DNA of 24,393 bases. Source: JAVBNJ01 sp031551625. GTDB lineage: Bacteria; Bacteroidota; Bacteroidia; Bacteroidales; UBA932. Position numbers and translations under genes: made by a program. The stretch spans positions 1 through 24,393 of the forward strand of contig JAVBNJ010000013.1 in the NCBI GenBank assembly GCA_031551625.1. The letters run 5' to 3'. The notes under the pieces were generated by a model, which saw only the letters and a program-made list of their open reading frames with translations, ran no database searches and was not told the origin of the DNA. Positions 7,554 to 19,000 of this stretch are shown here, piece by piece. Every line of letters starts with the position of its first letter. The stretch's first letter is position 1.

Positions 7554-8471
7554 ATGAATCGAAGGTGGTATCGCCTTTGTGCCTTAGTAATATTATTAGG
7601 CACCGGCGTATGTGTACAGGGCAGTGAAATCGGTAATTACTTTGCTGCATACAGGCAAAATGGTGTTTCGGATTACCGGGTAGAGTCTAAAATCGTAGCA
7701 ACCTATAGCTTGGATAAGCTATTAAGCGAGTTGGCGCCGTTCTACACCGACACGTTGCCGGTTATACGGCAAAAAGCTTTTTACCTAACATATAAAAAAG
7801 GTATGGAAAATGCTACCGGCAAACAAGCCGCTGCGAGCCGCTTAGTGCAAGGCATTTCCGATACCGATGGTAGCACTGTAGGGCTGGTGGTGGGCTACCT
7901 GCAGTCGTTTGCCCCCGCTGATTTTGATGAGGCAGCACAAACAGCTATAACCAACCGGCGCAAAAATAATAAAATTCCATACTATACCGAATTGGCGCTA
8001 TTGGCCGGTTTTGTGGGAATAGCAAAAGAAGTGCTGTTTCAGCGCTACATGGCACCGGAACTACCCGTGAAAGACAAATGGTACACCGCATTGGCGCTGG
8101 CCCGCATGGATCAGCAGGAGCCACTGGACTATCTCCTCGGTAAAGTACGAAAGTTGCCGGTAGACAATGCTATGGCGGGATACATAGTGCCCGACCTACT
8201 GTATACCAGGCAAAAAACGGCAATCGATTTTTGTGTAAAATTATTGTACAGCAACGAAAAAGGTTGTTATTCGGCCAATCCTGATAGGGATGAAAAAATA
8301 AATTGCGCTTACCCTGTGCTGGAAAAACTGGCTGCAGTGATTGTCGATTTCCCGGTGAAGACCGATGCCACAGGCACGCTGGAATCAACCGATTACCCAA
8401 AGATGCTACAGCTTGCGCGGGACTGGTTCTCCAAACATCCCGACTATAAAATCCGAACCGATACCTTCTAA
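7554..8471 (+). CDS. Exported alpha-helical protein of unknown function, first gene of the operon
   Basis: The 305-residue protein starts with a signal peptide (MNRRWYRLCALVILLGTGVC, cleavage likely near residue 23). It is not a lipoprotein, as no proper lipobox precedes the cysteine. The mature part is rich in predicted helices arranged in short pairs, for example PYYTELALLAGFVGIAKEVL, DKWYTALALARMDQQEPLDY and AMAGYIVPDLLYTRQKTAID. These look like HEAT or TPR-like helical repeats, but I cannot assign a family. The end (PKMLQLARDWFSKHPDYKIR) is also helical. It lies 53 bases upstream of the 1503-residue protein gene in the same direction and has its own promoter upstream, so it is probably the first gene of the secreted-protein operon. 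A periplasmic scaffold or binding role is only a guess. Confidence 0.8.
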   Translation: MNRRWYRLCALVILLGTGVCVQGSEIGNYFAAYRQNGVSDYRVESKIVATYSLDKLLSELAPFYTDTLPVIRQKAFYLTYKKGMENATGKQAAASRLVQGISDTDGSTVGLVVGYLQSFAPADFDEAAQTAITNRRKNNKIPYYTELALLAGFVGIAKEVLFQRYMAPELPVKDKWYTALALARMDQQEPLDYLLGKVRKLPVDNAMAGYIVPDLLYTRQKTAIDFCVKLLYSNEKGCYSANPDRDEKINCAYPVLEKLAAVIVDFPVKTDATGTLESTDYPKMLQLARDWFSKHPDYKIRTDTF

Positions 8472-8524
8472 TTTTGAATCTTAAATTCTGAATTTTTAAA
8501 CCTAAACGTATCCACAACCTACCT

Positions 8525-11500
8525 ATGCAGAAACTATTATCCGTGCTGTGTTTGGCAATGCTTTGCCTTACAGCTTATGCACAAGTAAATACCGAAGTAG
8601 CGGTAACTATTGATTTAGCAGCGATCGACAAAATGCAGGCCGAGAAGGGCGATAAACTGGAATCGGCCTTTACGGTAATGCGCGCTGTGAGGGATGCCGG
8701 AGCTTACATCGAATCGCTGACCGAATTGTTTCGCAATGGCGAGATATCGCTACCTGTGGGTATCAAACAAGGCGAGTACGAGTTAATCATACAACGAATG
8801 TCGTATGATACCGAAACCGACAAAATCACAATTTATGCCTCGTGTGCATTCAAATTCAAGGATAACGGCCAACCGATAGCGTTTGAGGGCGAAGCCGTCA
8901 TCGATGGTCTCGGAGGACTGGGCTCCAGCGGTACCCTCACGCTGATAACGCCCGTCAGGCGCGATCTTGGCAAAGCGGCCACCATTGTAATTTGCGAAGG
9001 CACTAAGTTAAATTTCGATTGCAAAGGCGTAGAATCGTTCGATGCCAAGTTGGCGTTCTTCGTTACATCACCCACTATTATTGCCGTCAACAGCACCGGA
9101 GTGCCAACCAACAAGCCATTGGCTTTCGGATTCGAAACAAAATTTTACGATTTCGACAATTATACACTGTCGCTGAACATCAATCAAACCTTTGCCATAA
9201 AAGGATTGAAAGACTTTCTATTCACTTTACGTGGCGCCACCCTCGACCAGAGCGATGTGGAAACATCGGACATGATGAAAGTCCCGGACAATTATTTTGC
9301 CACAACAGACGAGGCCGAACGCAACCTCTGGAAAGGGCTGGCAATAAAAGAAGCCAGCGTAACTCTTCCGGCTATTTTCAAAAAGCCAGGCAACAACGAA
9401 CGCCTCACGGTAGCGTTGCAGCAAGTACTGTTCGACAACAACGGATTTTCGGGTAATGTAGCGGTACAAGACCTGGTAAGCAGCGATAGCATCAAACGCG
9501 ACCAATGGGCATTGTCGCTCACCGGTTTTTCGTTGGGGTTCCTAAAAAACAATGTGGTAGCATTCGGCTTGGGTGGCGATATAAACATTCCACCATTCGG
9601 CAACCACTCGCTGTTGCCCTACGAAGCATTCTTCAACCTGGCAAAAGACGATTACGAATTTAAAGTGGGTATTGCAGGTAAGTATGATTTTCCGGCACTG
9701 CAAAGTACACTTACGCTGAACGAACTCTCGCGTATCGAAATTCTTTTTCAGGATTCGGATATTTACCCGAGCATTCACGCATCGGGCATACTGAATATCC
9801 ATGCGCAAATAGGATCCGACACCACCAAGCGCCTTTCCATTCCCGATATATCGTTCGAGGATATGGTAATAAGCCGTGCAGCGCCTCACTTGCAGATTGG
9901 CGCGATTGGAATAACCGGCAATTTAACTATGCCGAAAGTAGCCGGATTCGGACTTGGGCTTAAAGATATTCAAACCTTCAATAGCAGCAAAGGCAGCGGC
10001 TTGCGTTTCGATGCAGAAATAGCCATCAACGACATGTTTAGCGGAACAGCTGGTATTCAGCTCTACGGCGATTATGCCAAGTGGAAATTTAAAGAAGTAG
10101 GTATTGACAAAGTGCATGTGGAGTTTAAATCGTCGGCATTTAGTTTAGAAGGCGGCGTGTGGTTCAAGAATGGCGATAAACTATACGGCGACGGATTCCG
10201 CGGCGATATCAAATTATCATTGGTTGAAAAATTCAATTTCGATGCGGTAGGCGTGTTCGGCAAAGTAGATGACTATCGTTATTTTTTAGCCGATGTGATG
10301 ATGGATGTAACGCCGGGAATACCGGTTCCCCCGATGCTTTCGTTTATGGGCTTTGGCGGCGGCTTGTACCGGCACATGCAACAAACCTCAAAGCTAAAAG
10401 AACCAATCAGTCCGGAAGGTACCGACTTCGGCAAATCGTTATCGGGCATAAACTATGTTCCCGACCGCAAAGTGGGCTTGGGCGTAATGGCCAGTGCTAA
10501 ATTCGGATTGCTTGGAGCCGAATCGACACTTAATGGAAGAGTGGGATTCGAGATGCAATTCAATCAATATGGCGGACTTAATTTTTTACAACTGCGCGGC
10601 GAGGTCAGTCTCATGCAAACGGCCGATATACTGGGTAGCATGAAAGATAATATAGCAAAAGAATTTACAGCAATAGAGAGCAAAGGTGGTACAGCTACAA
10701 ATGCTCAAAAAGCAATCAAAGCCGACCTCGAAGGACAAAAACCCGATTTAATGAATCAGGGTGCGCTATTGGCAGCTTCCATAAATTTAGATTTCGACTT
10801 TATTAACAAAGCATTTACTGCCGATTTGAATACTTACTTGGATGCTTGGATAATAAAAGGAGTCGGCCAAAATAATTGCATGGGTTGGGCATCGGCTCAC
10901 TTCTCGCCACAAAAATGGTATGTACACATTGGAACGCCTTCAAACAGGGTTGGCGTAAGCGTGTTGAACCTGTCTGAAGTTAACGCCTACTTCATGCTGG
11001 GCGACGACATACCCGGACTACCCATGCCACCCAATAATGTATTAAAAAACCTGAGTAGTTCGGTGGTACAAAAACTTCAGCGCAGCAGTACTGAAAAATT
11101 AATGTCTGGCAAAGGCATTGCATTCGGCGCAGGACTTAATCTAAACTTTGATGCATCGTTGATGCCTTTTTATGCACACTTTAATTTAGGCTTAGGCGCT
11201 GAATTTATGCTGGCAGATCTGAACGGGAAAACTTGCAAAGGTATTTCAGGAGTACCTGGCATCAATGGCTGGTATGCCCAAGCACAGGCATGGGCCTTTG
11301 TAGAAGCCAACATTGGCATAGAGTTCCGGCTATTTATGAAAACCCGCCGCTTCGATATCCTCGACATATCGGCTGGGGCGCTACTGCAAGGCGGCGGACC
11401 TAACCCGATGTACTTCATGGGCGCTGCAGGTGGCCGTTTTAGTATAATGGGTGGACTTATCTCCGGCAAGTGCAGTTTCGATTTCTCCGTAGGCGAAAAA

Positions 11501-13036
11501 TGTGTACCCGTCGGCGGATCGCCCTTTGGCGAGGATGTGATTGCCGGCCTCACGCCTGCTGCAGGAAGCAAAGACATCAACGTATTTGCTACACCCCAGG
11601 TGCTGTTCAACGTGCCGGTCAATGTCGCTATGACCATTGACGAAGATAACGGCGAACAAAACACCTACATGGCTACACTCGAAACATTTACTATTAAGTA
11701 CAAAGATTCCGGACAGGAAGTAGTGGCCAAATCAAAATTTGACACCGACGGCAAAGTATGTGCCATGAAACTCGACGAGCCGTTCGAAAGCCAAAAGGAA
11801 GTAGAAATAGCCGCAAAAGTAGGCTTCAAGAAAAGGGTAAACAACAACTGGGAATATGTGAATGGCGATGATGGCAATCCAATGTTCGAAGAAAAAACAG
11901 TAGCTTTCCACACCGGCAACCGTCCGAAAGAAATTCTACCCGAACATGTAAAATATTCCTACCCTGTCAATCGTCAGTACAACTACTACCCCAACGAATA
12001 CAAACAGGGCTACATATTGGTTTCCGAAAACTATTCCTATTTATTCTCGACCGAAAAACCCGAAGGGATGGACCAGGTGGTGCGCGTGAGCGATGCCAAC
12101 GGAAAAAAATACAACCAACCGTTTACATACCGCACCAACAGTAGCGACAACGGTATCCGCCTGGAAATAGACTTCTCTATGGAAAATACAACATTTGAGA
12201 ATGACCATATCTACAAATTGGCAGTTGTTAATGTACCGCAAGCAAAAGACGTATCGATAACCAGCAACATACGCACCGAAACCACAACCATAGCAGGGCA
12301 AGACAGCCTGAGCTTGAATAAACAGCACGCCACCGGCACGCTGGTGCAGGCCGACGAAACAGAAATTTATGCACTCGATTTCAAAACCAGTACCTTCAAC
12401 ACCTTTGCCGAAAAAATAAAAAAGATGGACAACAAAAACGAAGGCTGGCGCAGCTATATAGAACCATTTGTACACAACATAGGCACCAACCTGCGCGAAA
12501 GCGAGCTTTTCGACAAATATGAAATATACGGTACCGATGGAACTAACCGGTTAGTTCAATTTGAAGCACAACTCGACCGCACGAAATGGTACACCCAATC
12601 GTTCTACCCCGATATGTACCGCTCGCAATCTGCTACAGGCATTGAAAAAAATCGCTCCGAATTAAATGCACAGCAAGATTATGGTACGCCACCGGCAAAG
12701 GCGGTATATGTACAAATGCCGAATAGAGAAAAATCATTGAGCGACGACGAAGTGAGTGTTGGCATAGCCACCGGCTACCACATGCCGGGACTATTCGTTT
12801 ATTCACTCCCTTTCTGGTGTGCCCGCGATTTTTACTATTCAAAACATATTATTGCTAAACGTTACCAGGAACAAAGACACAGTCTTACTTCTCAAGATGT
12901 AGCTATACTCAATACCAATTTTCCACCGGTAGTTGCTCAAGGCGATTATCCTGTAAAAATCACATATACTTTACCTGGACGAAAAATTACCACATCGGCT
13001 GTAGAGATGACCATGTATAACCCATTACAACCCTGA
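8525..13036 (+). CDS. Very large exported beta-rich protein of unknown function (1503 residues)
   Basis: A clear signal peptide (MQKLLSVLCLAMLCLTAYAQ) targets it to the periplasm or beyond. Residues about 25-1000 are alternating hydrophobic and polar strands with many Gly, Asn and Asp, reminiscent of a long barrel or beta-solenoid; glycine-rich segments such as FMGFGGGLYRHM and GFGLGLKDIQTF recur. Proline turns IPVPPMLSF and IPGLPMPPNN punctuate it. Cysteines occur in close pairs (CEGTKLNFDC; CSFDFSVGEKC). From about 1013 a different part begins (AGSKDINVFATPQVLFNVPV), looking like Ig-like folds, and from about 1132 comes a region with KYSYPVNRQYNYYPNEY. No T9SS sorting domain is at the C-terminus (ends MTMYNPLQP). 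The SprB-repeat gene follows after six bases, so the two are tightly coupled. I recall similar segments in uncharacterised large Bacteroidota proteins but cannot verify it. An outer-membrane or surface partner of the following proteins is an inference. Confidence 0.85.
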   Translation: MQKLLSVLCLAMLCLTAYAQVNTEVAVTIDLAAIDKMQAEKGDKLESAFTVMRAVRDAGAYIESLTELFRNGEISLPVGIKQGEYELIIQRMSYDTETDKITIYASCAFKFKDNGQPIAFEGEAVIDGLGGLGSSGTLTLITPVRRDLGKAATIVICEGTKLNFDCKGVESFDAKLAFFVTSPTIIAVNSTGVPTNKPLAFGFETKFYDFDNYTLSLNINQTFAIKGLKDFLFTLRGATLDQSDVETSDMMKVPDNYFATTDEAERNLWKGLAIKEASVTLPAIFKKPGNNERLTVALQQVLFDNNGFSGNVAVQDLVSSDSIKRDQWALSLTGFSLGFLKNNVVAFGLGGDINIPPFGNHSLLPYEAFFNLAKDDYEFKVGIAGKYDFPALQSTLTLNELSRIEILFQDSDIYPSIHASGILNIHAQIGSDTTKRLSIPDISFEDMVISRAAPHLQIGAIGITGNLTMPKVAGFGLGLKDIQTFNSSKGSGLRFDAEIAINDMFSGTAGIQLYGDYAKWKFKEVGIDKVHVEFKSSAFSLEGGVWFKNGDKLYGDGFRGDIKLSLVEKFNFDAVGVFGKVDDYRYFLADVMMDVTPGIPVPPMLSFMGFGGGLYRHMQQTSKLKEPISPEGTDFGKSLSGINYVPDRKVGLGVMASAKFGLLGAESTLNGRVGFEMQFNQYGGLNFLQLRGEVSLMQTADILGSMKDNIAKEFTAIESKGGTATNAQKAIKADLEGQKPDLMNQGALLAASINLDFDFINKAFTADLNTYLDAWIIKGVGQNNCMGWASAHFSPQKWYVHIGTPSNRVGVSVLNLSEVNAYFMLGDDIPGLPMPPNNVLKNLSSSVVQKLQRSSTEKLMSGKGIAFGAGLNLNFDASLMPFYAHFNLGLGAEFMLADLNGKTCKGISGVPGINGWYAQAQAWAFVEANIGIEFRLFMKTRRFDILDISAGALLQGGGPNPMYFMGAAGGRFSIMGGLISGKCSFDFSVGEKCVPVGGSPFGEDVIAGLTPAAGSKDINVFATPQVLFNVPVNVAMTIDEDNGEQNTYMATLETFTIKYKDSGQEVVAKSKFDTDGKVCAMKLDEPFESQKEVEIAAKVGFKKRVNNNWEYVNGDDGNPMFEEKTVAFHTGNRPKEILPEHVKYSYPVNRQYNYYPNEYKQGYILVSENYSYLFSTEKPEGMDQVVRVSDANGKKYNQPFTYRTNSSDNGIRLEIDFSMENTTFENDHIYKLAVVNVPQAKDVSITSNIRTETTTIAGQDSLSLNKQHATGTLVQADETEIYALDFKTSTFNTFAEKIKKMDNKNEGWRSYIEPFVHNIGTNLRESELFDKYEIYGTDGTNRLVQFEAQLDRTKWYTQSFYPDMYRSQSATGIEKNRSELNAQQDYGTPPAKAVYVQMPNREKSLSDDEVSVGIATGYHMPGLFVYSLPFWCARDFYYSKHIIAKRYQEQRHSLTSQDVAILNTNFPPVVAQGDYPVKITYTLPGRKITTSAVEMTMYNPLQP
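12540..12557. repeat. Perfect 18-base palindrome inside the 1503-residue protein gene
   Basis: GAACTAACCGGTTAGTTC is identical to its own reverse complement. It encodes part of a TNRLVQF segment. A palindrome this long is expected by chance in roughly one in ten windows of this size. A function as a protein-binding site is possible but unsupported. Confidence 0.45.
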
Positions 13037-13042
13037 TGAACT

Positions 13043-16000
13043 ATGAAAACGAAAAAATTAGTTTGGTTAATTATGATAATTCTTTCGAGTAGCAGTACTC
13101 TATTCGGACAACTGCCGGTTATAGATACTACATTAACAGGGCTTCCAATATTCGAAGATGATCCAATACCACATACTTCCACTTGGGATAACCGATATTA
13201 TATTCTATTAGAAGATTACATTCCGTATATATCGTGGGGCTACGAACCATGTATTAAGCAGTTGCAATTGCAATTTGAACAAAAAATTGAAATTATAAAA
13301 TCAGACGGAAGTAAAGCCCCTTATACTAAGTTGGTCGACATAGAGTACAACATAGGAGGACCAACTCCTAGATTCACGATAGGGGCTTCTATAAATTATC
13401 AGCCTGTAGGGTTTAATATTTCTAATACAATATATAATAATCAAGGAGGGTCATGTAGATCCACTAAGAATAACCTTGTTTATTTAAAAGGTTCCATTCC
13501 TATAAGTGGCACACTAGATTCATATTGTACGATTTCAGATATAACATGTAATTTTTCTACTGTTTCTATAGACTACTCGAACTATTGCCTTACGGTTGAC
13601 GATCCTGCCCCAATCTCAAGAGTTTTATTTAACAATAACTCTCCAAATGGATGTCCTGATACAGATATTACTATTACTTTGGGATCTTTTTATGAAGAAT
13701 ACAACTATCATACTACCGAGATTCAAGTAAAAAACAAGTATGGAGACTGGTCTACAGTAACTATATGGAACGGAAGTACCTATACAAGCAAAGTACATAA
13801 CAGAGGTGTCGTAACAGTTCGTCTAAATGGACTGCATAGCATATTACCTCTCATCGAATATGGCCAACCTATACTATTCCGCACAAAAAAAATATTACTG
13901 GATGGAAATTATTCCTATAGCTATGCCTCCGATATTGTATATTTATTCCCGAAATTTACTTTTCCTTCCGGAAAAGAGATTATTGTAGAGCGGGTTTGTA
14001 GTAGCAATATGGTTACCATTAAGATTCCTTATGAAGGAACTATCAATTATAATATTACCACAAAAAACAGCCTGGGGTATGATGTCAAAAATTATTCTTC
14101 CGGTACCCTTTCTACCACTAACGATGGCTACTACATTCTACCTACTTCATATACTCCGGGAACATATAGTTTACAGATTGAATATAAAGCAACCGGCTCC
14201 GCTTCTACCATAACGTCTCCCTGTCCATTCAGCAGTACTTTCACTGTGCCCAACGTTCCGGAATTCACCCTCTCTCCCGCATCCTACGGTTGGAGCGGCA
14301 CAGACAACGAGGGGCGTTCGGTGCAAATAAAAAAATATGGAGAAACCGGTAGTGTTACATTCTGGGTAGAAGGCAGCGCCGAAAATTCAATTACCTTACA
14401 TGCGGGTGCACACAGCAGAACAACAACACTGTCGGCTTCTACCGTAATAGATGGTTACAGCTATTACCGGGGGTACGCATCAATAGATCTTCCGGCAGGA
14501 AATCACACTGTCTATGCCTCCCACAGCAAATGCAATACAAATAGCCAATCTGCAATACTACAGCAACCGAAGCAGCTTACTTTCGATATTAAAATAACCA
14601 ATCGCGACTGTGACGGCTCTACCGATCATGGCACCATTGCTATGGTAAATGTACAAGGTGGCATTGGCACCTATAGCTATACCACCAGGCTTCCAAGCGG
14701 CGAAATAATTAACTTCAAACCCACTGCCAGCCAACTCCGGCCGGGATATTACACGGTATACGTAGCCGATGGGTATGGCAATAACGCTTACAAAGAAGTT
14801 ACTATCGCTAATCTGGTGCCATTTGATGTATCAATTGAAAACATAAAAGCCCCCTCGTTCCCCTGTAATGTAAGCGATGGGCAATTTACTATTAACGTAT
14901 CGGGTGGAGCCCCGCCCTACGAATACAGAGTAGGCAACCAAGCGTACACTTCCAACCCAACGATTACCGGTTACAGTAGTGGAGATGTAACAGTGGATAT
15001 AAAAGATAGTGGTATCTGTACAGTCAGCCGCACGGTATACATCCCCGAAGCAGCCGCAATGGCGCTTTCTGCCGCTACCCCCGCAGCCCCCACATGCCCC
15101 GGCAGCTTGGACGGCGCCTGCACCATCACAGCAAATAATGTGTACGGTACCCTAACGGCAGCAAATATAACTACATCCGGAACGAACACAAGCTACACAG
15201 TAGTTAATAAAAACACGGTAATTATAACCGGCTTGCCAGCCGGCGCCAACAGTGTGGTTTTGAGAGATACCAAAGACGGCAACACTTGCTCTCTCTCAGT
15301 TCCATTCACCATTCCCGAAAAAGCGCCGCTGAAATTCACTTCCGTTACCACTCCCGTAAGCAACAAAGGCAGCGCTACCGGCAGCGCTACTGTTACTGCG
15401 TCGGGTGGAAATAATGGTAGCTATTTGTTACTAACTAATAATTTAGTTAACGAACAGATTAACGATAATACTTTTAAAATTTCATCGTTACCGGCTGGCA
15501 ATCATCGCATAGATATTGCCGACAGCAAGGGTTGCAGCGGTTCCTACAGTTTTACTATTTCCGAACCTCAAGAAGCCTTGCAACTCACTGCAACCGCGTC
15601 ATCCGTTTCGTGCCACGGAGGCAACAATGGCATGGTTACACTAACGGCCACCGGCGGATGGGGTACCAACAAATACAGCAGCAATGGCAGCACATGGACT
15701 ACCAACAATACAATTAATAATTTGACCGCAGGTGTACATACATTTTATGTTAAAGACTACTATGGCGGAACGGCTACCGCGCAGGTAAGCATCTCGCAGC
15801 CTGCGTTGCTCACAATCAACCGGAGCGCCATTTCCCACGTGTTGTGTCACGGCAATGCTACCGGAAGCATTACCTACAATATTGAAGGCGGCACCACTCC
15901 TTACAGGTTGCAGGCCACGGGCGGCAACGTTACCGGATTGTCGGTAACAAATTTGCAGGCAGGAGTGCATTCGGCTACGGTTATTGATAACAATGGCTGT

Positions 16001-19000
16001 ACAGGCATTGCCGCAGCAGAAACCATTACGCAACCGGATAAACTGGTGTTATCGGACTTGGCGCCCACACATACCACCTGCGAGCTGGCCAATGGAGCCA
16101 TTGCAGCCAACGCATCGGGCGGCGTAACACCCTACACCTACACCCTGTACGCTGCCACAACCGGCCACGAACAGCAACAATCAAGCAACAACACGTCTAC
16201 CGTATCGTTTACAAATCTGGCCGGCGATCTCACCTACCAACTGAATGTGAGGGACCACAATGGTTGTAGTACTCCTAACAAAACGCAATATATCAACAGC
16301 TACAAAAACCCGGCAGTAAATACCATTTCAAACGTAACCAATGCGCTTTGCGCCGGTAGCAGCAGCGGACAAGTGGTTGTGAGCACGCAAAAAGGTTCGG
16401 CTGTCAATTACCAAATTTTTCTTACGTCAACGGACAATGCCATTGCACAACAAAATACCACTGGCCTGTTCAACAACTTACCTCGCGGCATTTACCGTAT
16501 CGAAGCAATAGATGAAACAGGCTGTCACTCGAACAGTACGCTTACGGCTACCGTAGGCGAGCCACAACCGTTGACTATAGCCATCGACAGCACTGCACAC
16601 ATAAAATGCCACGGTAACAGCACCGGCTCGCTACGCTACAAAGTTGCAGGCGGCACATTCCCCTACTCTATCGCTACAAATGTTGGTACAGTAAACTCAT
16701 CGTTTAAAGGCGCTGATACATTTTTGACCGTTTCGCAACTTCCGGCAACGAGCTACACATTTACAGTAGAAGACAATAACCATTGTACGGCAACAGCTAC
16801 CAACGAAACCATCACACAACCTGATAAATTAGTTATAGTTGCTTACGACACCACACACACCTCTTGCGAACTGGCCAACGGCGTGATTGCCGCACGGGCA
16901 GAGGGAGGCGTGGCACCTTATGCGTATACTTTGCAATCAATAGGCTATTCTTACACAAACACGCAACAGCCGGCAGCAACCGACACCGCCCGTTTCAACG
17001 GGTTGGCAGGGGATGTAAACTACCGGCTGGATATAAAGGACCAACATGGTTGCGGTGTTACAAAAGAACAATACATAAAAGACTACCGCAATCCTTCGGT
17101 AACAGGCATTGCAACACAGGCTGACGCAACCTGCCACGGCGAGGATACCGGAATGGCCGAACTGGTACTGCAAACAGGGACTACCGCTATTCGCACAGCG
17201 GTTATCCACACATCGGATTCGAGCTTTGTGCAACATAGCCCCAATGCACATTTCAGCGGGTTACGCAAAGGTAGCTACTTTGTAGACGTATACGATACGG
17301 AAGGTTGCCAATCGAACATTCCCTTCCAAATTGAAATCAACGAGCCGGAAGCCTTGCAAATAGCCGTCGACACGGTGCTTCCCGTAATCAACAAGGGAAG
17401 CAAAGAGGGACAAATTTTATTCAACCTGCAAGGCGGCAATAATGGAACTAAAACTATTAACTTAGTTAAGAATAACGTAACTGTTCACTCGCTATCGGCT
17501 ATCAGCGGCGCTCCGCTCAACATAGGGGCATACGCAGGCAGCTATGTATTGCAAGCCACGGATAGCAAGGGATGCAGGGTTACAAGCGACACATTATATG
17601 TACCGGAACCTACCGACACGCTGAAGTTTGTGATAAAAGAACAACACAATGCATTATGTAAATCGCAAAAAGGTGCGGTTACTGTAGAAGGCGCCGGAGG
17701 TTGGGGTGGTTATCGCTACAAGCTCGAACCCGAAAATACATTTTCGACTTTGAATACCTTTGACAATCTCCCTGCAGGCAGCTACAGCATTACAGTACGC
17801 GACAGTTTGGGTGCTACATTCCGCGGCACAATTACCATTACCGAACCGCAGGATAGTTTGCGGGCCACTATTACAGGAGAATTACCTCCGGCATGCGGCA
17901 ACAACGGCGAGTTGCTGATCAACCTGCACGGTGGTACACCGCCCTACACGCTTCGCACACCCATCAACACATTTATCAACCTGGAGCCGGGCACGCTGGC
18001 CTGGCAGAACCTGAGTAGCGGAACTTGGTTACTGCAACTTTCCGATAATAATAACTGCCGCTTCGATGTAACCGCAAGCCTTCCCGACACAGCTTATTTC
18101 CGGTTCGAAAAAATAGAAGTTACACATCCTACATTTGTTTCGGAAGCAGACGGGGCTATAAGCGCCCTTGTCAATGGAGGCTACAAACCATATACCTACC
18201 AATGGATACAGGACCGGACAACAGTACTTCCGGTTAATGAACCGGCACTGGAAAATGTACCGGCAGGATACTACAGCTTGCAGGTAACCGATGCAAAAAA
18301 CTGTACACTCCATCAACATGCGTATGTGATTGATCCCACCGATTTGACGCTTACGGTGCTTGAATTGCAACACGAAACATCGTTCAAAGCAGCGAACGGG
18401 CAGGTGGCGCTGCAAGCTAGCGTAGACTTTGCAACCTATGAACTGATAAGCCCCGAAGATAATTCGTCGACACATACGCCTGCCGATATAACTAAAAATT
18501 TCATTGTAAGCAACGACACCGTATATCTGCAAAATTTGCATGGTGGCCGGTGGTACCTCGTAGGACGCAAGGAGAATAGGCAAGGTACGGTAGCAACTAT
18601 AGACATTATTCCCTATCCCGAATTCCTTATAGGAGCTATAGATACAATGCCTGTAACAAAACCCGGCGGAGCCAATGGCTCTATACTTGTAAACATAATC
18701 GGCGGAGCCGGTAACAATACCTACAAGTGGGTTTCCGGCACCGGCACAGCGCTGTCGTCTACAGATACCGAAAACACAACACTACTGAATAGACTCACGG
18801 CAGGTTCGTATTCGCTGGAAGTAGAAGACCGCTACGGCAACACCCTGCAAACACAAGTAGTGGTACATGAACCGGCACAAGCGTTACAAATAAAAGTAAC
18901 CGAATATAAACATGAAAGCTGTAAAACCTACCAGGATGCGTATGTTGTTCTGTCGGCCAGCGGTGGCTGGGGTAGCTACAAGTTCCGCCATCAAGCCGGT

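Noticed and set aside
8472..8524. The AT-rich GAATCTTAAATTCTGAATTT segment between the first two operon genes as a terminator
   Set aside because: It contains only imperfect low-complexity AT repeats with no stable stem; it looks like a common AT-rich intergenic filler.
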